Shown: positions 36,392 through 45,267, counted from the stretch's first letter. The stretch is 64,000 nucleotides of DNA from Kitasatospora sp. NBC_01266 (GCF_036242395.1 NZ_CP108458.1:3534001-3598000), one strand, 5' to 3'. Program-made: numbers and translations. The notes: a model not told the origin generated them from the sequence alone.

Positions 36392-37663
36392 TCAGCGTCT
36401 CTGTACGGTCGATCGCCACAGCCCGACGCAGGACATGACCATGGCCAGCAGCAGCAGGACGTTGCGCAGCACCAGCACGGTGGTGAAGGTGGCGGAGCCC
36501 CGCAGCACGTTGTCGTAGAAGAGCGGGTACTCGATCGAGGTCAGTGCGGTGGCACCGACCAGCAGCACCACGACCGCGCGCTGGGTCGTCTCCCGGAAGG
36601 TCAGGCAGACCGCGCCGAGACCGATCAGCCAGATGAAGTACTGCGGGCTGATCACCCTGCTCGTTGTGGTGAAAACCAACACGGCGGCCAGGGCGGCATC
36701 GGCGGTCGTGGCAGCGTTCCAGGTCCGGGCGCGCAGGCGCCACAGCAGCAGCCAGCAGAACCCCAGCACGCTCAACACGACCAGCCCGTCGGCGATCTCG
36801 GAGACGTACGGGCCGAGGAACTCCATCGAGCCGAAGTGGTATTGGATGGTCCCCGGGTAGCCGAGGAACCGGGCCACCAGCAGCACGCTCCCCCCGAGGG
36901 ACTCGAACTCCACGCCCCGACTGCCCTGAGCGTTCAGGAAGTCGAAGGGTCCGTGGAAGAAGCCGACCGCGATCACGGTGAGGGCCAGCGCCGAGGCGGC
37001 GAAGCCCAGGCAGACCGATCGCAGGCCGCGCCCGCGCGGAGCGCCGAACACCGCGAACGCCGGCCAGACCTTGACCATCGCACCCACTCCGGCCAGCACC
37101 CCGCCGAGCCACGGCCGGCGCTCCACCGCGAGCAGCGCGAACACGGCCAGGGCGGTCACGATCAGGTCGTAGCGCGCGTAGGGGACGTAGAGCATCAGCG
37201 GCAGGCCGAGGACCCAGATCCAGGCCCCGGCCAGGCTGCGCTGCCGGCTGCGGCCGGCCAGCACCAGGCTCGCCATGACCGCGGCGTCCGCGAGGAACAC
37301 CACGATGACGAAGCCCTGGACGAAGTTCACTCCCGGGATGAGCCGGGGGGCCAGCATCACGAAGGCGGCGCCCGGCGGGTACTGCCAGGTCGGATCACCG
37401 ATCGGGTAACTGCCCCGGGCCAGTTGACGGCTCCACCCCTCGTAGAGCGTGTGCATCTCGCCGGTCGCGTCGATCTTCAGCGAGAAGAGCAGCGCGATCA
37501 TCAGCAGCCGGCTGCAGGCCCAGTAGCCCACCGGGGCCAGCAGTCTGACCGGCCAGGTGTCGGGCGCCCAGAGCGACGGGCCGGGCGACCCACGGCGCGG
37601 GACCGGCGCCCGCACCGCGTCATCGGGGTGCGCCCCGGCCTCGGTGGACGTGTCCGGCAGCAT
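36392..37663 (-). CDS. Glycosyltransferase family 87 (DUF2029) membrane protein
   Basis: 423 residues, ATG 37663 with GGAG close upstream. About ten hydrophobic segments. The GT87 features are visible: the catalytic loop after the first membrane segment (EMHTLYEGWSRQLARGSYPIGDPTWQYPPG) and the buried KVWPAFAV motif typical of actinobacterial mannosyl/arabinosyl transferases that use polyprenyl-phosphate donors (PimE-like). Target polymer unknown. It is separated from the PIG-V-like gene by 218 bp and follows the acyltransferase by 33 bp on the same strand. Confidence 0.86.
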   Translation of the reverse strand: MLPDTSTEAGAHPDDAVRAPVPRRGSPGPSLWAPDTWPVRLLAPVGYWACSRLLMIALLFSLKIDATGEMHTLYEGWSRQLARGSYPIGDPTWQYPPGAAFVMLAPRLIPGVNFVQGFVIVVFLADAAVMASLVLAGRSRQRSLAGAWIWVLGLPLMLYVPYARYDLIVTALAVFALLAVERRPWLGGVLAGVGAMVKVWPAFAVFGAPRGRGLRSVCLGFAASALALTVIAVGFFHGPFDFLNAQGSRGVEFESLGGSVLLVARFLGYPGTIQYHFGSMEFLGPYVSEIADGLVVLSVLGFCWLLLWRLRARTWNAATTADAALAAVLVFTTTSRVISPQYFIWLIGLGAVCLTFRETTQRAVVVLLVGATALTSIEYPLFYDNVLRGSATFTTVLVLRNVLLLLAMVMSCVGLWRSTVQRR

Positions 37664-37696
37664 TGCTCTCCACTCTCTCCCGGCTTCGCACCGGGA

Positions 37697-38953
37697 CTAC
37701 TGGGGACTGCTGGAGCACTGCTCCACGGCCGGTTCGGCGGCGGTGGCCGCCACCGTCGCCCAGAGCGGGTCACGGTCCGCGGCGTCGATCCGGCGGGCCC
37801 GCTCCAGGGCCGCGGTCAGCCGCCGCTTGAGCACCTTGGAGAGCGGCCGCTCCACCAGCCGGTGCACCAGCCACGAGGCCACCAGCATCGCCCCGACCAG
37901 GAAGAACACCAGAACGTACGGGTTCAGGTGTTCGTGCAGCTCCGAGATCAGGTACCAGCCGATCTCCTCGTGCAGCAGGTAGAGCGGATAGGTGAGCGCA
38001 CCCGCGGTGACGATCCACCTGCCGCGGATCCAGTCCAGCCGGCCCAGCGCCGCGGCGGCCATCACCAGGAAGTACGCCGTGACGATGAGCACGCCCACGG
38101 TGAAGCTGAGCCGGTGGCCCGCGTCGTTCGCGTAGCCGGACATGATCTGCCGCATCCGGTGCTGGGCGAGCAGCCAGTTGAAGCCGACGATGCTCCAGAG
38201 CAGCAGGTCGGAGCCGAAGCGGTGGATCAGGTACAGCGCGATCCCCGCGATGAAGAGCGGCGCGTACTCCGGGTCGAAGACCAGGTCGAGGACCGCCCAG
38301 CCGGAGGCTGCTGTCGCGACCGTCCCGAGGGTCCAGACCGCGCAGAACATCACGACCCTGCGGTAGGTCAGCCCGCCCAGCGCCACCAGCACGGCGAACA
38401 TGATGTAGAACCGCAACTCGATCCAGAGCGTCCAGTAGACCGGGTCGATGTCCATCGCCCCGCCCACGCCGTTCTGCATCATGGTCATGTTGGTCAGCAC
38501 GTCCGAGTAGTGGAACTTGTCGATGTTCCACATCCAGGTCGGCCGGGCGGTGAGGACGATCGCCGAGGTGACCAGCAGGCAGACCCAGTACGCGGGGAAG
38601 AGGCGCACCACCCGGGAGACGAAGAACTCGCCGACCGTCCGGCCCCAGGCCGACATGCAGATCACGAAACCGCTGATCAGGAAGAAGAGTTCGACCCCCG
38701 ACCAGCCGTAGGCGGCCCAGGAACTGAGCTCGGGCACCATCGCGGAGGAATTGCCGCCCCACATCTTCGGGTGCTGCTGGTACCCGGTGTAGTGCCAGAA
38801 CACGACCGCGAGCGCCGCCAGCAGGCGCAGCCCGTCGAGCACGTAGAGACGCGGTCTGCCCGCCCGCTTCCCGTCGGTACGGCCGTTGCCCGGTGCGGAC
38901 CCGCCGGTCGGCTCAACACCGGTGCGGTGCGGAGACATTGGCATTAAGCGCAT
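37697..38953 (-). CDS. Membrane acyltransferase (acyltransferase 3 family, OafA/YrhL-type)
   Basis: About 418 residues from ATG 38953 (GAGGG 8-9 nt upstream); ATGs at 38944 and 38938 are alternatives. Ten or so membrane segments. The family catalytic His is His54 in VVFWHYTGY, preceded by Arg43 in LDGLRLLAALAVV; the RLFPAYW motif and the C-terminal LYLLHEEIGWYL are also present. Such enzymes move acetyl or succinyl groups across the membrane to decorate sugars of wall polymers or glycolipids. With three GT-C genes downstream on the same strand, it probably modifies the same glycan. Confidence 0.9.
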   Translation of the reverse strand: MRLMPMSPHRTGVEPTGGSAPGNGRTDGKRAGRPRLYVLDGLRLLAALAVVFWHYTGYQQHPKMWGGNSSAMVPELSSWAAYGWSGVELFFLISGFVICMSAWGRTVGEFFVSRVVRLFPAYWVCLLVTSAIVLTARPTWMWNIDKFHYSDVLTNMTMMQNGVGGAMDIDPVYWTLWIELRFYIMFAVLVALGGLTYRRVVMFCAVWTLGTVATAASGWAVLDLVFDPEYAPLFIAGIALYLIHRFGSDLLLWSIVGFNWLLAQHRMRQIMSGYANDAGHRLSFTVGVLIVTAYFLVMAAAALGRLDWIRGRWIVTAGALTYPLYLLHEEIGWYLISELHEHLNPYVLVFFLVGAMLVASWLVHRLVERPLSKVLKRRLTAALERARRIDAADRDPLWATVAATAAEPAVEQCSSSPQ

Positions 38954-39037
38954 GCGATTGACCCTCACATGTGGGGAAGGGGCGCGCCTTTCAGGAACCA
39001 CAGCGCCCCATTTGTGCACCTGGCACCATACCCCAGC

Positions 39038-39106
39038 GCGACGGCCGCTCCGGCCCGCCCGCAGGCCCGCGAGCCCGGCCCGGGAGCGGGCCGCAGCGGC
39101 CGTCGC
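39038..39106 (-). terminator. Long hairpin downstream of the response regulator gene
   Basis: GCGACGGCCGCT (39038-39049) and AGCGGCCGTCGC (39095-39106) pair over 12 bp. The flanking CCGGCCCGC and GCGGGCCGC extend the stem with one mismatch. It lies 14 bp beyond the response-regulator stop. Confidence 0.72.
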
Positions 39107-39120
39107 CGCAGGTCAGCGCC

Positions 39121-39849
39121 TCAGACCAGGCGACGCGCGGTGGCCCACCGGGTTAGCTCGTGACGGTTACTCAGCTGGAGCTTGCGCAGCACCGCCGAGA
39201 CGTGGCTCTCCACCGTCTTCACCGAGATGAACAGCTGCTTGGCGATCTCCTTGTACGCGTACCCGCGCGCGATCAGCCGCAGCACCTCGCGCTCCCGCTG
39301 GGTGAGGCGGTCGAGGTCCTCGTCCACCGGCGGGGTGTCGGTGGCGGCGAAGGCGTCCAGCACGAAACCGGCCAGCCGCGGCGAGAAGACCGCGTCGCCG
39401 TCGGCGATCCGGAAGATCGCGTTGACCAGGTCGGTGCCGGTGATGGTCTTGGTGACGTAGCCGCGGGCACCGCCGCGGATCACGCCGATCACGTCCTCGG
39501 CGGCGTCCGAGACGGAGAGCGCGAGGAACTTCACCCCGCCCGGCTCGCCCATCACCGCGGTCGAGCGGCGCAGCACCTCCACGCCACCGCCGCCGGGCAG
39601 GTGCACGTCGAGCAGCACCACATCGGGGCGGGTCTCGGCGACCACCCTGACCGCCGACTCGACATCGTCGGCCTCGCCCACCACGTCGATGCCGGTGGTC
39701 TCGGTGCGGCCGATCTCGGCGCGCACCCCGGTGCGGAACATCCGGTGGTCGTCGACCAGCACCACCCGGGCCACCCTCCCCGAGCCTTCGGCCGGGGGCA
39801 CCCCCACGGGGCCGCCTTCGCCGGCCGCACCCGAAACAGCGTCAGTCAT
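39121..39849 (-). CDS. NarL/LuxR-type response regulator
   Basis: 242 residues. The receiver domain (about 28-150) has the acidic pair in VVLVDDHRMF, the phospho-acceptor Asp in VVLLDVHLPG, the Thr/Ser switch in FLALSVSD, and Lys in YVTKTITG. The LuxR helix-turn-helix (about 178-238) reads LTQREREVLRLIARGYAYKEIA..., then VKTVESHVSAVLRKL. All phosphorylation residues are present. Its ATG overlaps the kinase stop by 8 nt, so it is the cognate partner of the PspC-domain kinase. Targets unknown; the neighbouring PspC/LiaF-like gene is a reasonable candidate. Confidence 0.93.
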   Translation of the reverse strand: MTDAVSGAAGEGGPVGVPPAEGSGRVARVVLVDDHRMFRTGVRAEIGRTETTGIDVVGEADDVESAVRVVAETRPDVVLLDVHLPGGGGVEVLRRSTAVMGEPGGVKFLALSVSDAAEDVIGVIRGGARGYVTKTITGTDLVNAIFRIADGDAVFSPRLAGFVLDAFAATDTPPVDEDLDRLTQREREVLRLIARGYAYKEIAKQLFISVKTVESHVSAVLRKLQLSNRHELTRWATARRLV

Positions 39850-41323
39850 CTGCAGCTCTCTCCATCTCCAGCTCGACCTCGGTGCCGCCGTCCGGCGCCG
39901 GGCGCACCCGTGCGGTACCGCCGTTGCGCTTCATCCGGCCGATGATCGACTCGCGGACGCCCATCCGGTCCTCCGGCACGGTGTCGGGGTCGAATCCGGG
40001 GCCGTGATCGCGTACGAACACCGACACCGTCCTCCCCTCCACCTCGGCGTAGACCTGCACCGGTCCTCCGCCACCGTACTTGGCGGCATTGACCATCGCT
40101 TCACGCGCGGCCTGCATCTGGGCCGCGATCCGGTCGTCCATCGGGCAGTCGCCGACGCAGACCAGCTCGACCGGGACGCCGTGCCGGTCCTCGACCTCGG
40201 CGACCACCTCGCGCAGCCGCTCGGCCAGCGTGTCGGGCGCGGCCTCGGCGGCGGCCTCCGGACGGTAGAGCCAGAGCCGCAGTTCGCGCTCCTGGGCCCG
40301 GGCCAGGCGCTGGACCTCCTTGGGGTCCTCGGACCTGCGCTGGATCAGGGTCAGCGTGTGCAGCACCGAGTCGTGGATGTGCGCGGCGATCTCGGCCCGT
40401 TCCTGGGCCCGGATCCGGGCGGTCCGCTCGGCGGCCAGGTCCTGCCACATCCGCAGCGCGTAGGGGCCGGTTAGCACCAGCACCCCGGCCAGCACCGCGA
40501 GCGAGGCCTCGATCACCGAGGCGACGGTGGAGCCGGCGCCCTGCAGGATCAGGAAGCCGATGATGCCGATCGTCACCAGCAGCACACCGGCGCCGACCCG
40601 GACGAAGGCGCTGCGCCGCTTGCCACCGCCCTCCAGGCCGAACCAGCGCTGCCAGCGCGAGTCGTCGGCCTGTCGCCAGACCAGCGCGACGCCGACGCCG
40701 ATCGCCAGCAGCGGCCAGGTGTAGGGCTGGGAGGACTGGATGTTGAGCACGTTGAGCAGCGCCATCACGCCGATCACCAGCATCAGCAGCGCGGCCAGTT
40801 GACCGAGGTTCTGCCGGCTGGCCGCGCCGCCCGGCCGGGCGGCGGGCGGCTGCCCGGCGACCAGCGGCTCGCCCTGGAAGGCGCCCTGCAGCAGGTCGCG
40901 CAGCCGCGCCAGCCGGCCGCGCTCCCCCTTGGTCAGCGGATCGGGCATCACGCCGACGGTGTCGGCCGGCACGAACTGGCCGTCCACCCAGAGGTAGCGC
41001 TGAAACGGGCCCTGCGGGGCCGGCTCGTCGATGCCGATCGGCACCACGAACCAGAACGCGGCGTAGAGCAGCACGCCGAGCCCGTTGGCGAAGAAGAGCA
41101 GCACGAAGGCGGCCCGCACCCAGGCGACCGGCAGTCGCAGGTGCACCGCGAGCCCGTGCGCGACCCCGCCCAGCATCCGCGAGTGCGGGCTGCGGTAGAG
41201 CTTGCGGTAGGGCGCCGCGGTCGGCCCCGGGGTCGGCTCGGCGCCCCCGGACGGCGGGCCGTCGGGGGCGGTCGTGCTCGGATCGGGTTCGGTACCGGGG
41301 GCTGCCACGCCCCCGATGGTCAC
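39842..41323 (-). CDS. PspC-domain sensor histidine kinase
   Basis: 493 residues, GTG start without a strong ribosome-binding site. A PspC domain occupies about residues 40-100 (RKLYRSPHSRMLGGVAHGLAVHL..., with a membrane segment VLLYAAFWFVVPIG). Four further hydrophobic segments lie at about 175-290. A HisKA_3-type dimerisation domain follows with the phospho-acceptor in AHIHDSVLHTLTLIQ, then an HATPase domain (REAMVNAAKYGGGG, RDHGPGFDPD). PspC kinases of this type sense envelope stress in actinobacteria; the stimulus here is unknown. The kinase-regulator operon diverges from a secreted hydrolase gene across 161 bp. Confidence 0.9.
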   Translation of the reverse strand: MTIGGVAAPGTEPDPSTTAPDGPPSGGAEPTPGPTAAPYRKLYRSPHSRMLGGVAHGLAVHLRLPVAWVRAAFVLLFFANGLGVLLYAAFWFVVPIGIDEPAPQGPFQRYLWVDGQFVPADTVGVMPDPLTKGERGRLARLRDLLQGAFQGEPLVAGQPPAARPGGAASRQNLGQLAALLMLVIGVMALLNVLNIQSSQPYTWPLLAIGVGVALVWRQADDSRWQRWFGLEGGGKRRSAFVRVGAGVLLVTIGIIGFLILQGAGSTVASVIEASLAVLAGVLVLTGPYALRMWQDLAAERTARIRAQERAEIAAHIHDSVLHTLTLIQRRSEDPKEVQRLARAQERELRLWLYRPEAAAEAAPDTLAERLREVVAEVEDRHGVPVELVCVGDCPMDDRIAAQMQAAREAMVNAAKYGGGGPVQVYAEVEGRTVSVFVRDHGPGFDPDTVPEDRMGVRESIIGRMKRNGGTARVRPAPDGGTEVELEMERAADD

Positions 41324-41484
41324 ACGCGGGCGGGCCTTGGCGCATCAGGGTCCGTCCCCTAATGGGGAAGATCGTCGGCTGCCGTCCGGATGGAGCGCGT
41401 GGCGTGTCACCGCCAGGCTGATTGATCTTATGAACTTCCTGTCACACCGTAGCTGACACACCGTCACCTATCGGGAGGTAGCTC

Positions 41485-42231
41485 ATGAAACGGATCTTCT
41501 CCGCACTGCTGGCCACGACCCTCTGCGCGGGCGCCGCCCTGGCCGCCGGCGCCGCCCCCGCCGCGGCGCAGGCCGACCCGCCGGCACTGCGGGTGATGCC
41601 GCTCGGCGACTCCATCACCGTGGGCGTGGGCAGCACCGACAGCAACGGCTACCGGCTGCCGCTGTGGCAGCGGATCACCGGGCAGTCCCGCTTCACCGCG
41701 ACCTTCGTCGGCTCGCAGCGCGACGGCACCTTCGCGCAGCCGTGGCACGAGGGCCACAGCGGCTGGATGATCAACGACATCCGGGCCGACGTGGACGGCT
41801 GGCTCAAGGACTCCCGGCCGGACGTGGTGCTGCTGCACATCGGCATCAACGACCTGGACCGCGGCGCGGACAAGCCGCACGCCGCCGACCGGCTCGCGGA
41901 CCTGGTCGACCGGATCTTCACCGACCGGCCCGGGACCACCGTCGTGCTGATGGGCCTGATCCCGACCACCGGCGGCCTGCAGGACCTGGTCGAGCAGTTC
42001 AACCAGCAGGCGCAGGACCTGGTGCCGACCGAGCAGCGGCACGGCCGGCACCTGAACTACGTCGACCCGCCGGCCCTCACCTCGGCCGAGTTCTACGACC
42101 GCCTGCACCCCGACGACCTCGGCTACGCCAGGATGGCCAAGGGCTTCTTCGACTCGCTCAGCAACGACGTCCGGGCCGGCTGGATGTCCGACGCCGCCTG
42201 CGGGTCGGCCGTCGCCACCGGGGCCTGCTGA
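41485..42231 (+). CDS. Secreted SGNH-family hydrolase
   Basis: 248 residues with a classical signal peptide (KRIF, then a hydrophobic run, then AAPAAAQA; cleavage likely after residue 30). The SGNH blocks are clear: nucleophile Ser43 in PLGDSITVG, the Gly of the HSGW segment, Asn122 in HIGINDLD, and the Asp205-His208 pair in DRLHPDDLGY. Such secreted enzymes hydrolyse esters of polysaccharides or lipids (carbohydrate esterase CE2/CE3-like). Two Cys near the C-terminus may form a disulphide. GGGAGG precedes the ATG at 7 nt. It is monocistronic, followed by a hairpin. Confidence 0.92.
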   Translation: MKRIFSALLATTLCAGAALAAGAAPAAAQADPPALRVMPLGDSITVGVGSTDSNGYRLPLWQRITGQSRFTATFVGSQRDGTFAQPWHEGHSGWMINDIRADVDGWLKDSRPDVVLLHIGINDLDRGADKPHAADRLADLVDRIFTDRPGTTVVLMGLIPTTGGLQDLVEQFNQQAQDLVPTEQRHGRHLNYVDPPALTSAEFYDRLHPDDLGYARMAKGFFDSLSNDVRAGWMSDAACGSAVATGAC

Positions 42232-42251
42232 GCCGCGCCGCGACGCCCGGG

Positions 42252-42275
42252 GACCCGGCTCCCCTGAGCCGGGTC
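42252..42275 (+). terminator. Terminator after the SGNH hydrolase gene
   Basis: GACCCGGCT (42252-42260) and AGCCGGGTC (42267-42275) are exact complements around CCCCTG, 20 bp after the stop codon. Confidence 0.8.
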
Positions 42276-42348
42276 TCAGGGAGAGATCAGGGTCCGAACA
42301 GGGCCTTCCCCGCTCCCGCGGGCCGCCGCCAGCCCGCAGGATGGAGCC

Positions 42349-43956
42349 ATGACGCAGGAGCAGAGCGCGGCCGAGGACGAGCGGACCGCCGAGGAGCAGC
42401 CCGAGGGCGGTCGGCCACCCCTCACCCGGGAGGAGGACCGCCGGGTGGTGGCCGGGGTCTGCGGCGGACTCGGACGGCACCTGGACATCGACCCGGTGGT
42501 CTTCCGGGTGGTGACCGCGGTGCTCTGCCTGACCGGCGGGCTCGGGCTGTTCCTGTACGGACTGGCCTGGCTGATCGTGCCGCTGGAGCACCCGAGGGGG
42601 TCCGCCCGGCCGGAGGCCGGCGGAGGCAAGCACGCCAGCACCGAACTGCAGCGGGTGCTCACCGGCCGGGTGGACGGCCAGTCGATCGGCGCGGTGCTGA
42701 TGACCGTGATCGGCACCGGGGTGTTCTTCTCCTGGATGGGCAGCGGGGACTCGGTGCTTCCGCTGCTGCTGCTCGGGGCGATGATCTTCTTCGCGGTGCG
42801 GTACGACCCGGAGCGGCGCCGTCGCGCCCACGGCTACGGGCGCCCGCCGCGCCCCGGCGGCCCGTACGACCGGCCGACCGGACCGCTCGGGCCGCTCGGG
42901 GCGGCCGACGGCGCCGCCAGCACCGGTGCCTCGCCGTTGAGCGACTGGAAGACCTGGCGGCGCGACTTCCACGAGGAGTGGGCCAGCCGCAAGGCCGAGC
43001 TGCGTGAGGAGTGGGCCGAGCAGACCGAGCAGCTGTTCGGGCACCTGGCGAGCCGGGCCACCGCCGCGCGCGAGCGGGTCGACCTGACCAAGGAGGGCGC
43101 CACCCGGGCCGGTGACGCCACGTCGGCCGACGCCCCGTCGGACAGCGCGCCGCCGACCCGCACCGGCTACCTGTGGGACCCGCGCCACCCGGAGCGCGAT
43201 CCGTACGGCGCGGGACCGCAGCACGGCGGGCCGGCCCAGGCCTGGTGGCAGCGCACCGATCTGCCGGCGGGCGACCCGCTGCGCAAGACCACCGCCACCC
43301 CGCCACCCCCGGTCCGGCCGGCGCGGCCGGTCCGCCGCGAGCGCCGCCCGCGCTCGGCGCTCGCCCCGTTCGGGCTGCTGCTCTCGGTGGGCGTGGCCTG
43401 GCTGGTCTGGGCGCTCAACGGCCACCTGGCCACCACGGTGCTGCTCTCCACCACGCTGGCCACCGGACTGCTCGGGCTCGGGCTGACCATCCTGGTGGGC
43501 GCCAAGTTCGGCCGGGCCCGGGTGCTGACCGTCCCGGCGCTGCTGCTCACCCTGTTGTTGGCGGCCGTCGGCAGCACCGTCGGTACGGCGGGCAGCGGGG
43601 TCGGCGATCGCAGCTGGACGCCGGCGAGCGCGACCGAGCTGCAGCACAGCTACCAGCTCGGGGCCGGCGACCTGCGGCTCGACCTGTCCTCCCTCGACCC
43701 GGCCGGCGCCACGGTGGCCACCACGGTGCGGCTCGGCGCGGGCGACGCGACCCTGACCCTGCCCACCGACGTGGACGTCAACCTGACCGCGCGCACCGTG
43801 GTCGGCAACATCCAGTTGCCCGACCAGAGCCTGGACGGCCATCCGAGCGCGCACAGCACCGTGCACCTGTCCCCGGTCGGGGGCAGTGCGAGCAAGGGAA
43901 CCATCGACCTGAACGTGCAGGTCGGCCTCGGCGACATTCAGGTGGTGCAGGGATGA
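42349..43956 (+). CDS. PspC-domain membrane protein with LiaF-like C-terminal domain
   Basis: 535 residues. A PspC domain lies at about 28-80 (REEDRRVVAGVCGGLGRHLDIDP, then GLFLYGLAWLIVPLE). Two hydrophobic segments, a long hydrophilic cytoplasmic region (about 145-315), three more segments (about 318-385) and a C-terminal external domain rich in beta strands follow (LGAGDLRLDLSSLD, LGAGDATLTLP, VVGNIQLPD, VGLGDIQVVQG). The repeated (L/G)GAGD pattern resembles LiaF/DUF4097-type adhesin-like domains of cell-wall stress systems. Its domain pairing with the PspC kinase across the hydrolase gene suggests a shared envelope-stress module. The stop overlaps the next ATG. Confidence 0.85.
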   Translation: MTQEQSAAEDERTAEEQPEGGRPPLTREEDRRVVAGVCGGLGRHLDIDPVVFRVVTAVLCLTGGLGLFLYGLAWLIVPLEHPRGSARPEAGGGKHASTELQRVLTGRVDGQSIGAVLMTVIGTGVFFSWMGSGDSVLPLLLLGAMIFFAVRYDPERRRRAHGYGRPPRPGGPYDRPTGPLGPLGAADGAASTGASPLSDWKTWRRDFHEEWASRKAELREEWAEQTEQLFGHLASRATAARERVDLTKEGATRAGDATSADAPSDSAPPTRTGYLWDPRHPERDPYGAGPQHGGPAQAWWQRTDLPAGDPLRKTTATPPPPVRPARPVRRERRPRSALAPFGLLLSVGVAWLVWALNGHLATTVLLSTTLATGLLGLGLTILVGAKFGRARVLTVPALLLTLLLAAVGSTVGTAGSGVGDRSWTPASATELQHSYQLGAGDLRLDLSSLDPAGATVATTVRLGAGDATLTLPTDVDVNLTARTVVGNIQLPDQSLDGHPSAHSTVHLSPVGGSASKGTIDLNVQVGLGDIQVVQG

Positions 43957-44159
43957 AGCGGCATCGGTTCGACCTCTTCTCGTTCCTGGCCGGCGGCCTC
44001 TTCACGGTGATCGCCGTGCTCTACCTGGTGGCCTCGCTGAACCACTTCCCGGTGAGCGGGCGGATCGTCATGCCGGTCACCTTCATCGTGCTCGGCGCGG
44101 CCGGCCTGGCCGGCGCGGTGGCCGCGATGTCCCGGCGCGGCCGGGGCCCGGACGCGTGA
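43953..44159 (+). CDS. Small two-segment membrane protein coupled to the PspC protein
   Basis: 68 residues. Its ATG overlaps the PspC/LiaF-like stop by 4 nt (ATGA at 43953-43956). Two hydrophobic segments are visible at about residues 9-28 and 37-58 (FLAGGLFTVIAVLYLVASL and MPVTFIVLGAAGLAGAV), with a basic start (MKRHRF) and a basic end (RRGRG). I do not recognise a family. Tight coupling suggests it is an accessory subunit of the upstream protein. Confidence 0.8.
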   Translation: MKRHRFDLFSFLAGGLFTVIAVLYLVASLNHFPVSGRIVMPVTFIVLGAAGLAGAVAAMSRRGRGPDA

Positions 44160-44160
44160 A

Positions 44161-44194
44161 CGGGGCCGGGCGGGCCCGCGCCCGCCCGGCCCCG
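44161..44194. terminator. Bidirectional terminator, 14-bp perfect stem
   Basis: CGGGGCCGGGCGGG (44161-44174) and CCCGCCCGGCCCCG (44181-44194) pair exactly around CCCGCG. It lies between the converging small membrane-protein and DoxX-Rieske genes. Confidence 0.88.
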
Positions 44195-44202
44195 CCGGCC
44201 CG

Positions 44203-45267
44203 TCAGGACTGCAGCGGTCCCAGGTCCAGCCGGTCGCCGTCCTTGGTGACGGTGTACTTCGGCAGCGGCTTGACCGCCGGCCCGGTGATCACCGCGCCGG
44301 TCGCGGCATCGAAGGCCGAACCGTGGCAGGGGCAGCTGAACTGCCCGTTCTTCGGCGGGTTGACGGTGCAGCCGGCGTGCGTGCAGATCGCGGAGAAGCC
44401 GCAGTACTGGCCGGTCCTGGGCTGCACGATGTAGACCGCGTCACCGCTGCCGGGGTCGGCGACGGTGGCCGAACCGCCGACCGGGACGTCCGCGACGGCG
44501 ACCGAGGCCTTGGGCCCGCCACCGCCCACCGGCTTGGCGGCGCTCGGCGCGGCGGTGCCGGCCTTCGGCTTGCGGCGCACGAAGGTCGCGGTCAGCGAGC
44601 CGACCAGCAGCCCGGCACCGCCGAGCGCGACGGCCGCGATCGAACCGTCCAGCACGGTACGGCGGCGCACCGCCTCCTCGTCCAGGCCGCGCCGGCGGTC
44701 GCGCTCGGCCCGGCCGGCCAGGAAGCCGTCGACCGACAGGTACGGCGTGCCGGCCAGCACCAGGGCGGTCCAGGCCATCAGGTAGGGCAGGTCGTTGCCG
44801 AGGAAGTAGGGCGAGATGTTGAAGCTGACGGTGAGGAAGAGGGTCAGGCTGAGCACCGCGCCGCCGAGGGCGGCGATCCGGCCCCAGAGGCCGAACAGGG
44901 TGCCGAGCCCGACCGCCAGTTCACCGAAGGCGATCAGCAGCCCGAAGAAGGTGGGCTGGTGCAGCGCCGGGGCCAGCGCCCAGCCGACCGGGCTGTGCGC
45001 CTTGGCGGCCAGGCTCTGCGCGTAGAAGGACTGCGGGTCGCCGGCGCCGGCCAGGTAGTGGCTGTCGGCCAGCTTGTACAGGCCCGCGTAGCCGTAGGTG
45101 GCACCGAGGAACAGACGCAGCGGCAGCAGCGCGTAGCGGCCGGCGAAGGCCCGGCGCTGGGCCGCGCGGGCGGCCCGCCCCGCCCCGCCCGGGGAGGCCG
45201 GACCGGTGGCCGCCGGCTGCGCGCCGAAGTCGGCGGGCTCGGCCGCGTCCCTGGTGCCCTCCATCAT
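44203..45267 (-). CDS. DoxX-Rieske fusion membrane protein
   Basis: About 354 residues from ATG 45267 (GGAGGG 7-8 nt upstream). Longer starts are unlikely because the guaA terminator (45400-45449) overlaps the next in-frame start at 45417. The N-terminal half is a four-segment DoxX/DoxD-like membrane domain (about 40-190: RYALLPLRLFLGATYGYAGLYK, then FNISPYFLGNDLPYLMAW). After another hydrophobic segment (about 220-240) comes a Rieske [2Fe-2S] domain with CTHAGC (295-300) and CPCHG (312-316). All four cluster ligands (C295, H297, C312, H315) and the second Cys pair are present. It probably feeds electrons between quinone and an extracytoplasmic partner; the substrate is unknown. Confidence 0.88.
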   Translation of the reverse strand: MMEGTRDAAEPADFGAQPAATGPASPGGAGRAARAAQRRAFAGRYALLPLRLFLGATYGYAGLYKLADSHYLAGAGDPQSFYAQSLAAKAHSPVGWALAPALHQPTFFGLLIAFGELAVGLGTLFGLWGRIAALGGAVLSLTLFLTVSFNISPYFLGNDLPYLMAWTALVLAGTPYLSVDGFLAGRAERDRRRGLDEEAVRRRTVLDGSIAAVALGGAGLLVGSLTATFVRRKPKAGTAAPSAAKPVGGGGPKASVAVADVPVGGSATVADPGSGDAVYIVQPRTGQYCGFSAICTHAGCTVNPPKNGQFSCPCHGSAFDAATGAVITGPAVKPLPKYTVTKDGDRLDLGPLQS

